In this document: positions 1 to 6,881 of the stretch, piece by piece | Layout: every line of letters begins with the position of its first letter | How positions within the stretch are numbered: position 1 is the first letter of the stretch | Source: Nitrospinota bacterium | GTDB lineage: Bacteria; Nitrospinota; Nitrospinia; Nitrospinales; VA-1 | Assembly (NCBI GenBank): GCA_002731985.1 | Contig: PCCT01000107.1 | Span: 1 to 7,202, forward strand | Reading direction: 5' to 3' | DNA length: 7,202 bases | The notes under the pieces: model-generated | The model's database searches: none | The model's input: only the letters and a program-made list of their open reading frames with translations | What the model was told of the DNA's origin: nothing | Translations under genes and position numbers: made by a program

Positions 1-100
1 GAATTTAGCAGTCGAAATTCGTGCACGTTTTAAAATCGGGTTTTGCCGCGTCATGACTGCATTTTAGCCCTTTTAAAGGGACGTTAACTAGTCATGAACC
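1..100. other. Window-edge stretch downstream of gcvT, no confident gene
   Basis: No gene can be supported here. On the plus strand one frame is open from the window edge to a TAG at 65-67 (21 codons) and could be the tail of a gene entering from the left, convergent with gcvT. On the minus strand an ATG at 54-52 opens 18 codons (starting MTRQNPILK) that run off the edge, without a ribosome binding site. Neither resembles GcvH, the usual neighbour of GcvT. A CCCTTT/AAAGGG inverted repeat at 68-80 has only one base between its arms, so it cannot form a normal hairpin. Confidence 0.3.
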
Positions 101-1219
101 TTATTTTTTAACGTGGCTGGGAACAAATGGCGGCCTGACCACTTCAGCGGGAACTGATTGATTCCGGATTTCCACCTCCAAGTGGGTACCAATCTCCGAA
201 TGCTCTCTGGATACATAACACAATCCCACCCCTATATTCAAGGAAGGCGAAAATGTTCCACTGGTGATCTCGCCCACTAGCTCGCCATCTTTCAACACCC
301 GATAATGGGACCGGGGAACACCGCGAGTGAGCAATTTGATGCCCACCAGTTTTCGCCGCAACCCTTGTTCTTTTAGTTTCAATAAAGGTTCCCTGCCAAT
401 AAACTCGCCCTTATTAAACTTTATCACCCAACCCAGGCCTGCCTCGAGAGAAGTCGGCTGGTCATTAATTTCATTTCCATACAGAGCATATCCCATTTCC
501 AGACGCAAAGTGTCCCGCGCGCCAAGACCAATCGGTTGGATACCACAAGGCTCTCCCTGCCGCATGACCGACCGACACACATCTGAAGCCTTTTCGGACG
601 GAAGATACAACTCAAACCCGTCTTCCCCCGTGTAACCCGTGCGGGAAACAATGCCCTCCACATTATCAACCTTTCCCTTTTTGAAGTTGTAATAGGAAAG
701 GTCACCCAGAGAAACATCGCATAAAGATTGCAACACCTTTTCAGACTCAGGCCCTTGCAAAGCTAACTGCGCTGTTTCGGCACTCGTGTTTTTTGTATTA
801 ATATCGTAAGAAGCAGAGTGGCGAGCAATCCATTCGTAATCCTTATCCGAATTGGATGCGTTGACGCAGAGAAAATAATGCTCCTCTGAAAACCGATGGA
901 CAAGCAAATCGTCCACCACGCCACCGTTTTCATAGCACATGAGAGAATAGAGAATCGATCCATCGGACATTTTTTCAATATCGTTAGAAAGCAAGTATTG
1001 TAAAAACCGTTTCGCATCCTTCCCTTCGATTTCGATCTCCCCCATGTGGCTCACATCAAACAACCCCACCTTCTCCCTCACACAGGTATGTTCAGCCACA
1101 ACGCCAGCAAACTGGATGGGCATATTCCACCCCGCAAAAGGAACCAGCTTGCCGCCCAGTTCCTTATGAATATCGAACAGCGGAGTTATTTTTAAATTTT
1201 CAGAAATATTTTGAGACAT
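101..1219 (-). CDS. gcvT: Aminomethyltransferase, glycine cleavage system T protein
   Basis: GcvT takes the aminomethyl group carried on lipoyl-GcvH, releases ammonia and passes the one-carbon unit to tetrahydrofolate, giving 5,10-methylene-THF in the cytoplasm. The predicted protein has 372 residues, normal for the family. It starts MSQNISENLK and shows the N-terminal GGKLVPFAGWNMPIQF block (22-37), the GGVVDDL segment (99-105) with the aspartate used at the folate site, LALQGPES (152-159), SRTGYTGEDGFELY (192-205), GLGARDTLRLEMGYALYGNE (231-250) and a closing AEVVRPPFV. The frame stays open 35 codons further upstream to 1324, but that extension is basic, unlike the family and lies over hairpin-forming DNA. 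I therefore chose the ATG at 1219-1217, which has a short AGG a few bases before it. No gcvH or gcvP is visible in this window, so the rest of the system must lie elsewhere or beyond the edge. Confidence 0.97.
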   Translation of the reverse strand: MSQNISENLKITPLFDIHKELGGKLVPFAGWNMPIQFAGVVAEHTCVREKVGLFDVSHMGEIEIEGKDAKRFLQYLLSNDIEKMSDGSILYSLMCYENGGVVDDLLVHRFSEEHYFLCVNASNSDKDYEWIARHSASYDINTKNTSAETAQLALQGPESEKVLQSLCDVSLGDLSYYNFKKGKVDNVEGIVSRTGYTGEDGFELYLPSEKASDVCRSVMRQGEPCGIQPIGLGARDTLRLEMGYALYGNEINDQPTSLEAGLGWVIKFNKGEFIGREPLLKLKEQGLRRKLVGIKLLTRGVPRSHYRVLKDGELVGEITSGTFSPSLNIGVGLCYVSREHSEIGTHLEVEIRNQSVPAEVVRPPFVPSHVKK

Positions 1220-1247
1220 TAACCTGCAATCTGGTATTTTAAATTCT

Positions 1248-1289
1248 GGCGGGAAGAATTTTCCCTGCCCTCTCTTTAATGAAAGGGAG
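1248..1289 (-). promoter_or_regulatory. Tandem hairpins in the gcvT leader
   Basis: Two inverted repeats lie back to back in the presumed 5' leader of gcvT. At 1248-1269, GGC+GGGAA pairs with TTCCC+GCC (eight pairs, one bulged base, five-base loop). At 1270-1289, CTCTCTTT faces AAAGGGAG across a four-base loop, with one mismatch as read in the gcvT transcript. The nearer hairpin ends about 28 bases before the gcvT start codon. They may be leader RNA structures or a protein-binding region. Neither is followed by a U tract, so they are not ordinary terminators, and no known riboswitch is recognised. Confidence 0.3.
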
Positions 1290-1498
1290 CGTTTCCTATA
1301 CCACTCTTTCACGAAATAGCGCAAGAAGGAAAAAACAATTTAATCCATAAAATCTCCCAAACCTGAATTTCTATCGAGCCATCAACACAGCGCAAAGAAA
1401 TAACCCTCTGATTTTAATGCTCTTTCACTATCCTTCCGAGCAGGAAATTTGGCAGAGAACTTTTCCACCCACTGATAGCTAATGCAATAAAAACGTTA

Positions 1499-1504
1499 TA
1501 TAAT
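1499..1504 (+). promoter_or_regulatory. Candidate -10 element for the nucleotidyltransferase-lepA-lepB operon
   Basis: A perfect TATAAT hexamer sits in AT-rich DNA 38 bases before the ATG at 1543. No good -35 is seen at 16-18 bases upstream (the hexamer there is TAGCTA). A second TATAAT at 1536-1541 lies immediately before the start codon and would give a leaderless message or nothing. The call rests on one hexamer only. Confidence 0.25.
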
Positions 1505-1542
1505 TATGATATTATGAGTGATTCGAACGCGAACCTATAATA

Positions 1543-2553
1543 ATGAACAATTCCACCCATTATCCACATGAAAAGCACGATGCTATCCTCGTAGCCGGAG
1601 AAGGCGAGTCCAGCTATAAGGTGCTTCATCAGCATAAAGCCTTTCTGGAGATCAATGGCAAATGCGTCATCAATTATGTCATCGAAGCATTGCAACAGGT
1701 GGAGTCCATCAAGGATATATATATTGTAGGCTCCAAAAACAAATTGGAGCAAACGCTCAACGCGGCGGCTGTTGATTTTAGTTATCCAAAAACGATCCAC
1801 TTGGTGGAGCAACGAGCAAACCTGTATGAAAATATTTTTTGCACATTTCTTAAAACGATACCCGGAGGTGAAGATACACTGGTAGCCGACTTGGAGACCT
1901 CGCAATACAGGAACAAAGCCGTGTTGATCGTCCCTTGCGATTCACCTTTCCTCACGCCTCACGAAGTGGAATATTTCATATCCAATAGCGACACAGACAA
2001 CTACGACCATATTCTTGGGTTAACTCCTGAAGAAGAGTTGGAAAAATTTTATCCACGAGAAAATCTGCCCGGCATCAAAATGGCCTACCTGCATCTAAGA
2101 GGAAATAATTATAGAATCAATAATCTACATCTGGTAAAACCCCTGCGGATAGCTAACCGGGAATATATACAACAGATGTACCAATACCGTTACCAGCGAA
2201 ACTTTAAAAAGATCTTAATGTTCGGGCGAAGCCTGTTGGGCAAAATCAAACTCAAGTATTACCGTTGTTATATCGGTCTCCAATTGTGCCAGTTTTTTTC
2301 ATCGATTGGATGGAAAGCTCCCGTCAGTTACTTCAAAAATTGGACTACGAATCAGGATATGGAACAATGCATATCCAATCTTCTTGATACCCGGTTCAAG
2401 GGATTGGAAGTTCCATACCCAGGTGCGGCTCTGGATATAGACCGCGATTCCGACTACGAAGCCATCAAATCCAGATACGATGAATGGCATAGCTTTCTCA
2501 ACTCAACAGAGAATTCCCACCCACATACCAACAAACACCAAGTAACGGGATAA
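1543..2553 (+). CDS. Divergent MobA/GlmU-like nucleotidyltransferase family protein
   Basis: This 336-residue protein appears to be a GT-A-fold nucleotidyltransferase, a family that activates sugars, cofactors or alcohols by joining them to a nucleotide. The N-terminal nucleotide-binding loop is [20 protein letters not shown] (14-33) followed by EINGK (36-40) and VINYVIEAL (42-50). The family normally has an arginine or lysine soon after the G-x-G, and here serines replace it. A metal-binding-type motif [10 protein letters not shown] (130-139, Asp133) is intact. The C-terminal [13 protein letters not shown] segment (293-305) resembles the closing PxxxxDIDxxxDY of MobA-like enzymes. The middle part, about 145-290, is longer than in MobA and unrecognised. 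No membrane segment is evident. The only usable ATG in the open frame is 1543, with no Shine-Dalgarno match. It is the first gene of an apparent operon, 41 bases before lepA. The substrate is unknown and activity is not assured. Confidence 0.8.
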   Translation: MNNSTHYPHEKHDAILVAGEGESSYKVLHQHKAFLEINGKCVINYVIEALQQVESIKDIYIVGSKNKLEQTLNAAAVDFSYPKTIHLVEQRANLYENIFCTFLKTIPGGEDTLVADLETSQYRNKAVLIVPCDSPFLTPHEVEYFISNSDTDNYDHILGLTPEEELEKFYPRENLPGIKMAYLHLRGNNYRINNLHLVKPLRIANREYIQQMYQYRYQRNFKKILMFGRSLLGKIKLKYYRCYIGLQLCQFFSSIGWKAPVSYFKNWTTNQDMEQCISNLLDTRFKGLEVPYPGAALDIDRDSDYEAIKSRYDEWHSFLNSTENSHPHTNKHQVTG

Positions 2554-2594
2554 CTTCATATCCTCCACCACCAACACATAACCGAATTGAATCA

Positions 2595-4397
2595 ATGACC
2601 CAAAGCAGAATCCGCAACTTTTCTATCATCGCCCATATCGACCACGGTAAATCCACCCTGGCCGATCAACTGATCCTTCATACTGGCGGACTAAAAAAAA
2701 GAGAGATGAAAGAACAGGTTCTCGACAACATGGACCTGGAGCGTGAACGCGGCATCACCATTAAAGCGCAAACCGTTAGGCTTCAATACAAGGATGAAAG
2801 TGGCGATGAGTATACTTTCAATATGATTGACACCCCAGGTCATGTGGATTTCACCTACGAAGTATCCCGAAGCCTGGCCGCCTGCGAGGGTGTTCTGTTG
2901 ATCGTTGACGCGACTCAAGGCATTCAGGCCCAAACCATCGCCAACGTAAATCTCGCGACACAAAATGACCTGACCATCATTCCAGTCATCAACAAAATAG
3001 ACCTGCCCAGTGCCGACCCCGATTCCGTCAAAGAACAACTGGAAGATATATTGCAAATTGAATCGGACCAAGCCGTGCTCACCAGCGCAAAAGAAGGAAT
3101 TGGCATCGAGGATGTAATGAAAGCCGTGGCCAAATATATTCCCGCGCCAACCGGTGATAGCAAAAAATCTTTCAAAGCACTTTTATTCGATGCCTGGTAC
3201 GATTCTTATCGGGGAGTTATCGTATTGGTTCGAGTCGTAGAAGGCCGCCTCAAAGCCGGATCGCGTATCCGCTTCATGGCTACAAATATGGAATTCGACG
3301 TGGAAGAACTGGGGACTTTTACTCCTGCCCCAACCAAAATCGATTCCATACAGGCCGGAGAAGTCGGATACATCATCGCCGGAATCAAAGAAATGGATCA
3401 AACCAAAATCGGCGACACAATAACAAACGCGAACCAACCCACTGAAAACCCACTTTCAGGATATAAAGAAGCCAAGCCCATGGTCTTTAGCGGACTGTAC
3501 CCTATCTCTGGGGAGCAATATGAAACATTACGCGATGCACTGAACAAACTTAAACTGAATGACTCATCATTCACCTATGAACCAGAGTCTTCACAAGCTT
3601 TGGGATTCGGATTCCGTTGCGGTTTTCTTGGGCTATTACATATGGAAATTATCCGTGAACGACTGGAAAGAGAATACAATGTTGACCTGCTCACTACCGC
3701 TCCTAACGTAGCCTTTCAAGTTCACTCCGCCGACCAGTCAATCGTCATGCTGGATAACCCCGCGAAGCTAAAAGAAATGCGCAGTATAGACCATATGAAA
3801 GAACCTTATGTTCTCGGCACAATCATCACCCCCGAAGAATATATAGGAGTGATAATGGCACTGACACGCGACAGACGGGGAATCCAAACCAAAATGGAAT
3901 ACTTGAATCCTAAAACCGTACTGCTACAATACGAATTGCCTTTCAGCGAGATCGTACTGGATTTTTATGATCAACTAAAATCCACCACCAAAGGCTACGC
4001 TTCGTTTGATTACGAGTTTATTGATTTTCGCACCTCAAGTCTGGTCAAACTCGATATTCTTTTAAACGGAGAAGTCGTTGATGCGTTGTCACTGATCATC
4101 CATAAAGACAAAGCATATTTTCAAGGACGCGAGCTGGCGAAAAAACTAAAGACAAAAATTCCACAACAAATGTTTGAAGTCATCATCCAAGCGGCAATTG
4201 GAAGCAAGGTCATTGCCCGCGAGACTATTAAAGCACTCAGAAAAAATGTACTGGCAAAGTGTTATGGCGGTGATATAACCCGTAAGCGCAAATTGCTCGA
4301 AAAACAAAAAGCGGGTAAAAAGAAAATGAAAACGATAGGCAAAGTGGAAATTCCTCAAGAAGCTTTTTTAGCCGTACTGAGAACCGATGGAAAATAA
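2595..4397 (+). CDS. lepA: Elongation factor 4 (ribosomal back-translocase GTPase)
   Basis: LepA is a ribosome-binding GTPase related to EF-G that acts on stalled or mis-translocated ribosomes and in ribosome assembly. The protein has 600 residues, full length for the family. The G domain is complete: AHIDHGKST (13-21), RGITIKAQ (52-59), DTPGHVDF (79-86), NKIDLP (133-138) and a TSAKEGIGI segment. The EF4-specific C-terminal domain is present, with [20 protein letters not shown] and the closing [13 protein letters not shown]. The ATG at 2595 gives the normal N-terminus ([20 protein letters not shown]), although no clear Shine-Dalgarno sequence precedes it. Its stop overlaps the start of lepB, which is the classic lepA-lepB pairing and suggests translational coupling. 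Confidence 0.98.
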   Translation: MTQSRIRNFSIIAHIDHGKSTLADQLILHTGGLKKREMKEQVLDNMDLERERGITIKAQTVRLQYKDESGDEYTFNMIDTPGHVDFTYEVSRSLAACEGVLLIVDATQGIQAQTIANVNLATQNDLTIIPVINKIDLPSADPDSVKEQLEDILQIESDQAVLTSAKEGIGIEDVMKAVAKYIPAPTGDSKKSFKALLFDAWYDSYRGVIVLVRVVEGRLKAGSRIRFMATNMEFDVEELGTFTPAPTKIDSIQAGEVGYIIAGIKEMDQTKIGDTITNANQPTENPLSGYKEAKPMVFSGLYPISGEQYETLRDALNKLKLNDSSFTYEPESSQALGFGFRCGFLGLLHMEIIRERLEREYNVDLLTTAPNVAFQVHSADQSIVMLDNPAKLKEMRSIDHMKEPYVLGTIITPEEYIGVIMALTRDRRGIQTKMEYLNPKTVLLQYELPFSEIVLDFYDQLKSTTKGYASFDYEFIDFRTSSLVKLDILLNGEVVDALSLIIHKDKAYFQGRELAKKLKTKIPQQMFEVIIQAAIGSKVIARETIKALRKNVLAKCYGGDITRKRKLLEKQKAGKKKMKTIGKVEIPQEAFLAVLRTDGK

Positions 4398-5064
4398 TTC
4401 ACCCGACTACGCGAGCAATCCAAGCATTCAGAAAAAAAAGAAGAGTGTTTTTCGAGAATACGCCGAGGCAATTTTCATTGCCCTACTGTTGGCGTTATTC
4501 ATTCGCACCTTCATTGTCCAGGCATTTAAAATCCCCTCTGGCTCAATGAAAAAAACACTTCTTATTGGTGATCATATTCTTGTTTCCAAGTTCGCTTATG
4601 GGACTCACATTCCGAATGTCATTCCATTTTTTAACATCAAACTTTTTGATGACATCGTGTTGTTTCAGAAAGTTCCCGAACATGGTGACATCATCGTTTT
4701 CAAATATCCAAAAAATGAAAGCCGCGATTTCATCAAACGAGTCATTGGCATTCCAGGAGACTTGTTAGAAGTCCGCCAGCAAAAAGTTTACATCAATGAA
4801 AAACTTATCGCAGAAGAACACGTCCAGCACACAGACCCACCTGGAACAAGCCGCCTCGTCCCGCGCGATGATTTCGGCCCTGTCATGGTGCCCCCGGGAC
4901 ACCTGTTCATGATGGGTGATAATAGGGAAAATAGCCAGGACAGTCGATTCTGGGGATTTCTGGATATAAATAAAATTAAAGGCAAGGCTCTTGTAATCTA
5001 CTGGTCCTGGAACTCAGAAGATAGCTGGGTGCGATTCGATAGATTTGGACAAATACTCCGTTAA
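4387..5064 (+). CDS. lepB: Signal peptidase I
   Basis: LepB is the membrane serine protease that removes signal peptides from secreted proteins on the outer face of the inner membrane. The 225-residue protein has a basic N-terminal stretch (KKKKS, 16-20), one hydrophobic membrane segment (about 28-46) and the family boxes in order. These are [12 protein letters not shown] with nucleophile Ser53, DIIVFKYP (101-108), [13 protein letters not shown] with general-base Lys117 (113-125), and [15 protein letters not shown] (176-190). The catalytic Ser/Lys pair is therefore intact. The ATG at 4387 lies inside the end of lepA in another frame (11-base overlap), and no better in-frame start precedes the membrane segment. 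A single membrane span is usual for shorter bacterial SPases, unlike the two-span E. coli enzyme. Confidence 0.97.
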   Translation: MENNSPDYASNPSIQKKKKSVFREYAEAIFIALLLALFIRTFIVQAFKIPSGSMKKTLLIGDHILVSKFAYGTHIPNVIPFFNIKLFDDIVLFQKVPEHGDIIVFKYPKNESRDFIKRVIGIPGDLLEVRQQKVYINEKLIAEEHVQHTDPPGTSRLVPRDDFGPVMVPPGHLFMMGDNRENSQDSRFWGFLDINKIKGKALVIYWSWNSEDSWVRFDRFGQILR

Positions 5065-5081
5065 TTCAGAATACATATCTC

Positions 5082-5774
5082 ATGCCCTCTTCCCAAACGT
5101 CATCTCAGCCCTCCAAAATGAAATCGATTTTGGAACAATCCGAAGGAATTATTTTCGATTTTGACGGCCTTCTTGCAGATTCAGAACCCTACCACTACCT
5201 TGCATACAACGAGGTATTCGAAAGATATGGACACAGTCTGGATGAGGACGAATATTGGGTGGAATGGACCTCCAAGGGTAAAGGCATCGCAGGTGAAATA
5301 GAACGGCATAACCTTAACCTGAATGTCGATCCAATTGATCTTCGTAAACAAAAATTCGAGGTGTATTCCAGATATTGCCAAAGCGGAGACATTCAGTTAT
5401 TCCCCGAAGCGGTTAGAGTCGTGAAACTACTCAAAGCAAAATTTCCCACGGCAATCGCATCTGGCTCATGGAGACACGACATTCGTGCCATTCTCAAAAA
5501 TGCCAAAGTCGAACATCTGTTCGACATTATTCTCGGCAAAGATTCCGCTCCGAGAGAAAAACCCCATCCCGACATTTTCCTCAAAGCGGCGGAGACACTT
5601 CAATGCCCCGCATCAAAATGCATCGTGATCGAAGACGCACTCAAAGGCCTGGACGCTTCCAAAGCCGCTGGAATGTCGTGCTTTATCATCAGAAATCCAT
5701 TGAATCAGAATATCGATTTCAGCGAAGCCGATTTGATATTTTCTAGTTTGTCCGAGTTTGAGAATCTTCTGTAA
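5082..5774 (+). CDS. HAD-superfamily hydrolase, beta-phosphoglucomutase/phosphatase-like
   Basis: This 230-residue protein belongs to HAD subfamily IA, cytoplasmic enzymes that remove or move phosphate groups through an aspartyl-phosphate. Motif I is IIFDFDGLLADSEP (23-36) with nucleophile Asp26 and acid/base Asp28. A helical cap spans roughly 40-107. Motif II is IASGS (125-129, Ser127). Motif III is REKPHPDIF (158-166, Lys160). Motif IV is VIEDALKG (182-189, Glu184-Asp185). All catalytic residues are present, so it should be active. Asp28 two residues after the nucleophile allows either phosphatase or phosphomutase chemistry, and the substrate cannot be read from the sequence. A second in-frame ATG at 5118 (residue 13) is an alternative start, since the first twelve residues are Ser/Gln-rich and neither start has a clear Shine-Dalgarno sequence. 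It lies 17 bases after lepB and is probably the last gene of the operon. Confidence 0.92.
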   Translation: MPSSQTSSQPSKMKSILEQSEGIIFDFDGLLADSEPYHYLAYNEVFERYGHSLDEDEYWVEWTSKGKGIAGEIERHNLNLNVDPIDLRKQKFEVYSRYCQSGDIQLFPEAVRVVKLLKAKFPTAIASGSWRHDIRAILKNAKVEHLFDIILGKDSAPREKPHPDIFLKAAETLQCPASKCIVIEDALKGLDASKAAGMSCFIIRNPLNQNIDFSEADLIFSSLSEFENLL

Positions 5775-5783
5775 TCCTAATCT

Positions 5784-5832
5784 GCTTTTCTTTCCAAAGA
5801 GAGCTTCGCGTAAGTCGATAAACCAGAAAAGC
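5784..5832. repeat. Inverted repeat after the HAD gene
   Basis: GCTTTTCT (5784-5791) is repeated in inverted form as AGAAAAGC (5825-5832), with 33 bases between the arms. It begins ten bases after the stop codon of the HAD gene and abuts the palindromic repeat at 5835. It may be a weak transcript end or the outer edge of the repeat element. The long loop makes a strong terminator unlikely. Confidence 0.3.
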
Positions 5833-5834
5833 AA

Positions 5835-5900
5835 GATGCTTCGACAAGCTCAGCATGACAAGAAAGAGTCCGTTTGTCATTCTGAACGTAGTGAAGAATC
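5835..5900. repeat. Palindromic intergenic repeat element (REP/MITE-like)
   Basis: Two 26-base arms (5835-5860 and 5875-5900) are imperfect inverted copies, 19 of 26 positions matching by hand alignment, separated by a 14-base loop. The innermost ATGACA/TGTCAT pairs perfectly. The arms contain the CTTCGACAAGCTCAGCATGA and GTCATTCTGAACG-type strings that I recognise as a dispersed intergenic repeat in many bacterial genomes. Its spurious translations (QAQHDK, CHSERSEES, LSLSKHL, CHAELVEAS) recur in databases, and those peptides are readable in this stretch. An outer AGCAA/TTGCT pair (5830-5834 and 5907-5911) may extend the stem. The element lies between genes, with no coding content of its own. 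Confidence 0.75.
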
Positions 5901-6061
5901 TGATTTTTGCTGTTATACAAATCCCTCCTTTCCAAAAGCTCTCCAAAACGCCTTACCATTGCGTCAACCCATCACAAGTGTTGCCCTAAGTCATTCATAA
6001 AAAAAGCTCCAGCCGTTCATGATGCAACAAGTTCGCTGGACACAAGAAACCGATTAGAGTC

Positions 6062-6535
6062 ATGGGAACTGAATTTGATCAAAAACTGGACCTGTTGGAT
6101 AAGATTTCGTTTTTTGACTTATTCGATGAAATAGAAAAAAATATCCTCACAAGAGAAAGTACTTGCTTTCAAACCTGCTAGACCAATGAATCCATTATCC
6201 AAAGCGGAGGCAAGGATGAAGCCTTGTTTGTACTCCTTAAAGGTTCGGTTTTGGTCACGAAAGGCCTTCACAAAGAAGTGATGCTGGCCCAGTTAAATGC
6301 GGGTGACTTCTTTGGAGAACTCTCCCTTCTACCCCGAAAACCAAGAAGCACTACCATCATTGCAAAAAGTGAGGTCATCACGTGGAAAATAGACTCTCAA
6401 TCACTGAAGTCCCTTGAACTGGGCATTCAAAATAAAATTCAATTTAAGGTCGTTCAGCTCATGGTAAAACGGCTTGACGATATGAACAAAAAGTATATAA
6501 AAGTCGTTCAGGAAAAAACGAGCGCCAAGGCTTAA
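6062..6535 (+). pseudogene. Stand-alone cyclic-nucleotide-binding-domain protein interrupted by an in-frame TAG
   Basis: The frame from the ATG at 6062 to the TAA at 6533-6535 has 157 codon positions and reads as one cNMP-binding domain, except for a TAG at codon 40 (6179-6181). Before it: MGTEFDQKLDLLDKISFFDLF, the usual helical lead-in. After it: NESIIQSGGKDEALFVLLKG (42-61), then GDFFGELSLLPRKPRSTTI, which matches the phosphate-binding cassette (Gly85-Glu86-Leu87 and the PRSTT stretch). No helix-turn-helix follows, so this is a single-domain nucleotide sensor, not a CRP-type activator. The TAG falls at a variable position just before the NE that replaces the family GE, where Lys or Gln is common, so one base change (AAG or CAG to TAG) would explain it. 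A TTG at 6224 preceded by AAGGA could restart translation but would lose the first strands of the barrel. Most likely a recent pseudogene; readthrough or a base error are alternatives. Confidence 0.75.
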
Positions 6536-6565
6536 TATATTCATCCATCCCAGATTAAAAAAAGC

Positions 6566-6609
6566 AAAAAAAATTCCTCCCCCTCAAATGAGGAAGAGGA
6601 ATTTATTTT
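6566..6609. terminator. Bidirectional intrinsic terminator between convergent genes
   Basis: AAATTCCTC (6571-6579) pairs perfectly with GAGGAATTT (6596-6604). Inside it CCTC (6582-6585) pairs with GAGG (6590-6593) around an AAAT loop, with a CC/AA internal mismatch. A-rich DNA on the left (6557-6570) and TATTTT on the right give U tracts in both directions, very strong for minus-strand transcripts and moderate for plus-strand ones. It lies 30 bases after the nucleotide-binding gene and downstream of the convergent lipoprotein gene, so it can end both transcripts. Confidence 0.75.
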
Positions 6610-6628
6610 CAACCCAGAAAAATCTCAT

Positions 6629-6644
6629 GGTGACAGATGTCACC
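6629..6644. promoter_or_regulatory. CRP/FNR-like palindrome GTGA-N6-TCAC
   Basis: GGTGACAGATGTCACC is a perfect inverted repeat (seven-base arms, two-base centre) and contains GTGA-N6-TCAC, the core layout of CRP/FNR-family operators. It sits between the 3' ends of two convergent genes, where an operator would be unusual. As RNA it could also form a short hairpin, with a TTTTT run about six bases further along the minus-strand transcript, so a second terminator for the lipoprotein gene is the competing reading. Confidence 0.35.
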
Positions 6645-6665
6645 CGGCATGAAAAAACCACATCG

Positions 6666-6708
6666 CTAATTTTTGCTTTCCGCTCAAAAAACGAAAATCA
6701 AAAATTAG
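6666..6708 (-). repeat. Inverted repeat overlapping the lipoprotein stop codon
   Basis: CTAATTTTTG (6666-6675) and CAAAAATTAG (6699-6708) are perfect ten-base inverted copies with 23 bases between them. The right arm covers the stop codon (6707-6705) of the small lipoprotein gene. On the minus strand a run of six T follows several bases after the stem. It could be a weak AT-rich terminator or a structure that protects the end of the message. Confidence 0.4.
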
Positions 6709-6869
6709 TTCCTTTTATCAGAAGTTTCTGCCACACCCATTCTTTTAAAGTCGGCATCGCTCAGCTTAGCTCCGGATCCGCCGGAAGAAGTAGCGCCTCC
6801 TCCTGTCGTTGTACACCCGACAAAAGCGATCATCATTACTAAAGCAAGCAATCGAACAACAATTCTCAT
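6705..6869 (-). CDS. Small Gly/Ser/Thr-rich lipoprotein, 54 residues
   Basis: The minus-strand ATG at 6869-6867 opens 54 codons ending in TAA. Residues 1-18 form a lipoprotein signal: MRIVVR, then a hydrophobic core LLALVMMIAFVG, then Cys19 as the probable lipidation site. The lipobox is FVGC, with Phe where Leu is usual, which is tolerated in the family. The mature part starts CTTTGGGATSSGGSGAK, a flexible linker, and ends in a short charged tail (LSDADFKRMGVAETSDKRN). A good ribosome binding site GAAGGTG (6875-6881) lies five bases before the start, the best in the window. Terminator-like structures follow the gene. The likely location is the inner or outer membrane, anchored by lipid. The function is unknown and I do not recognise the family. 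It may be a small envelope lipoprotein of the type found as singletons in Gram-negative genomes. Confidence 0.75.
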   Translation of the reverse strand: MRIVVRLLALVMMIAFVGCTTTGGGATSSGGSGAKLSDADFKRMGVAETSDKRN

Positions 6870-6874
6870 AATGG

Positions 6875-6881
6875 CACCTTC
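6875..6881 (-). promoter_or_regulatory. Shine-Dalgarno site of the small lipoprotein gene
   Basis: On the minus strand GAAGGTG ends five bases before the ATG at 6869, giving an AAGG core at normal distance. It is the main evidence for the start of the 54-residue lipoprotein and contrasts with the poor sites before the other genes. Confidence 0.6.

Larger units (their letters stand above)
1220..1542. other. Divergent intergenic region between gcvT and the nucleotidyltransferase gene
   Basis: This stretch of about 320 bases separates two divergently transcribed genes and should hold both promoters. The gcvT side carries two neighbouring inverted repeats (1248-1269 and 1270-1289). The other side is strongly AT-rich and holds two TATAAT hexamers (1499-1504 and 1536-1541). 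I looked for a glycine riboswitch on the gcvT side and do not see its conserved segments. On the minus strand, one frame between about 1340 and 1495 reads like protein (for example KDSERALKSEGYFF) but has an in-frame TGA at 1384-1382 and no convincing start. It may be a gene remnant or chance. Confidence 0.5.

Noticed and set aside
2..67. Tail of a plus-strand gene entering from the left edge
   Set aside because: Only 21 codons with no recognisable motif; noted in the edge entry but not called.
1220..1324. N-terminal extension of gcvT to the upstream ATG at 1324
   Set aside because: The extra 35 residues are basic and unlike any GcvT N-terminus, the stretch lies over hairpins, and MSQNISENLK from 1219 gives normal family length.
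1417..1482. 21-codon plus-strand small ORF (MLFHYPSEQ...)
   Set aside because: No ribosome binding site and no recognisable feature; consistent with chance.
5775..5911. CRISPR array
   Set aside because: There is only one pair of inverted arms, no direct repeats at regular spacing and no cas gene.
5758..6000. Open frames giving peptides such as QAQHDK and CHSERSEES
   Set aside because: These are translations of the palindromic intergenic repeat, not genes.
6224..6535. Separate 103-residue gene starting at TTG 6224
   Set aside because: It would begin inside the nucleotide-binding barrel. The upstream 54 codons in the same frame clearly belong to the same domain, interrupted only by a TAG.
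6588..6842. Plus-strand open frame of 84 codons
   Set aside because: It runs through a terminator hairpin and opposite the lipoprotein gene. The product is low in recognisable features and the start lies in the hairpin.
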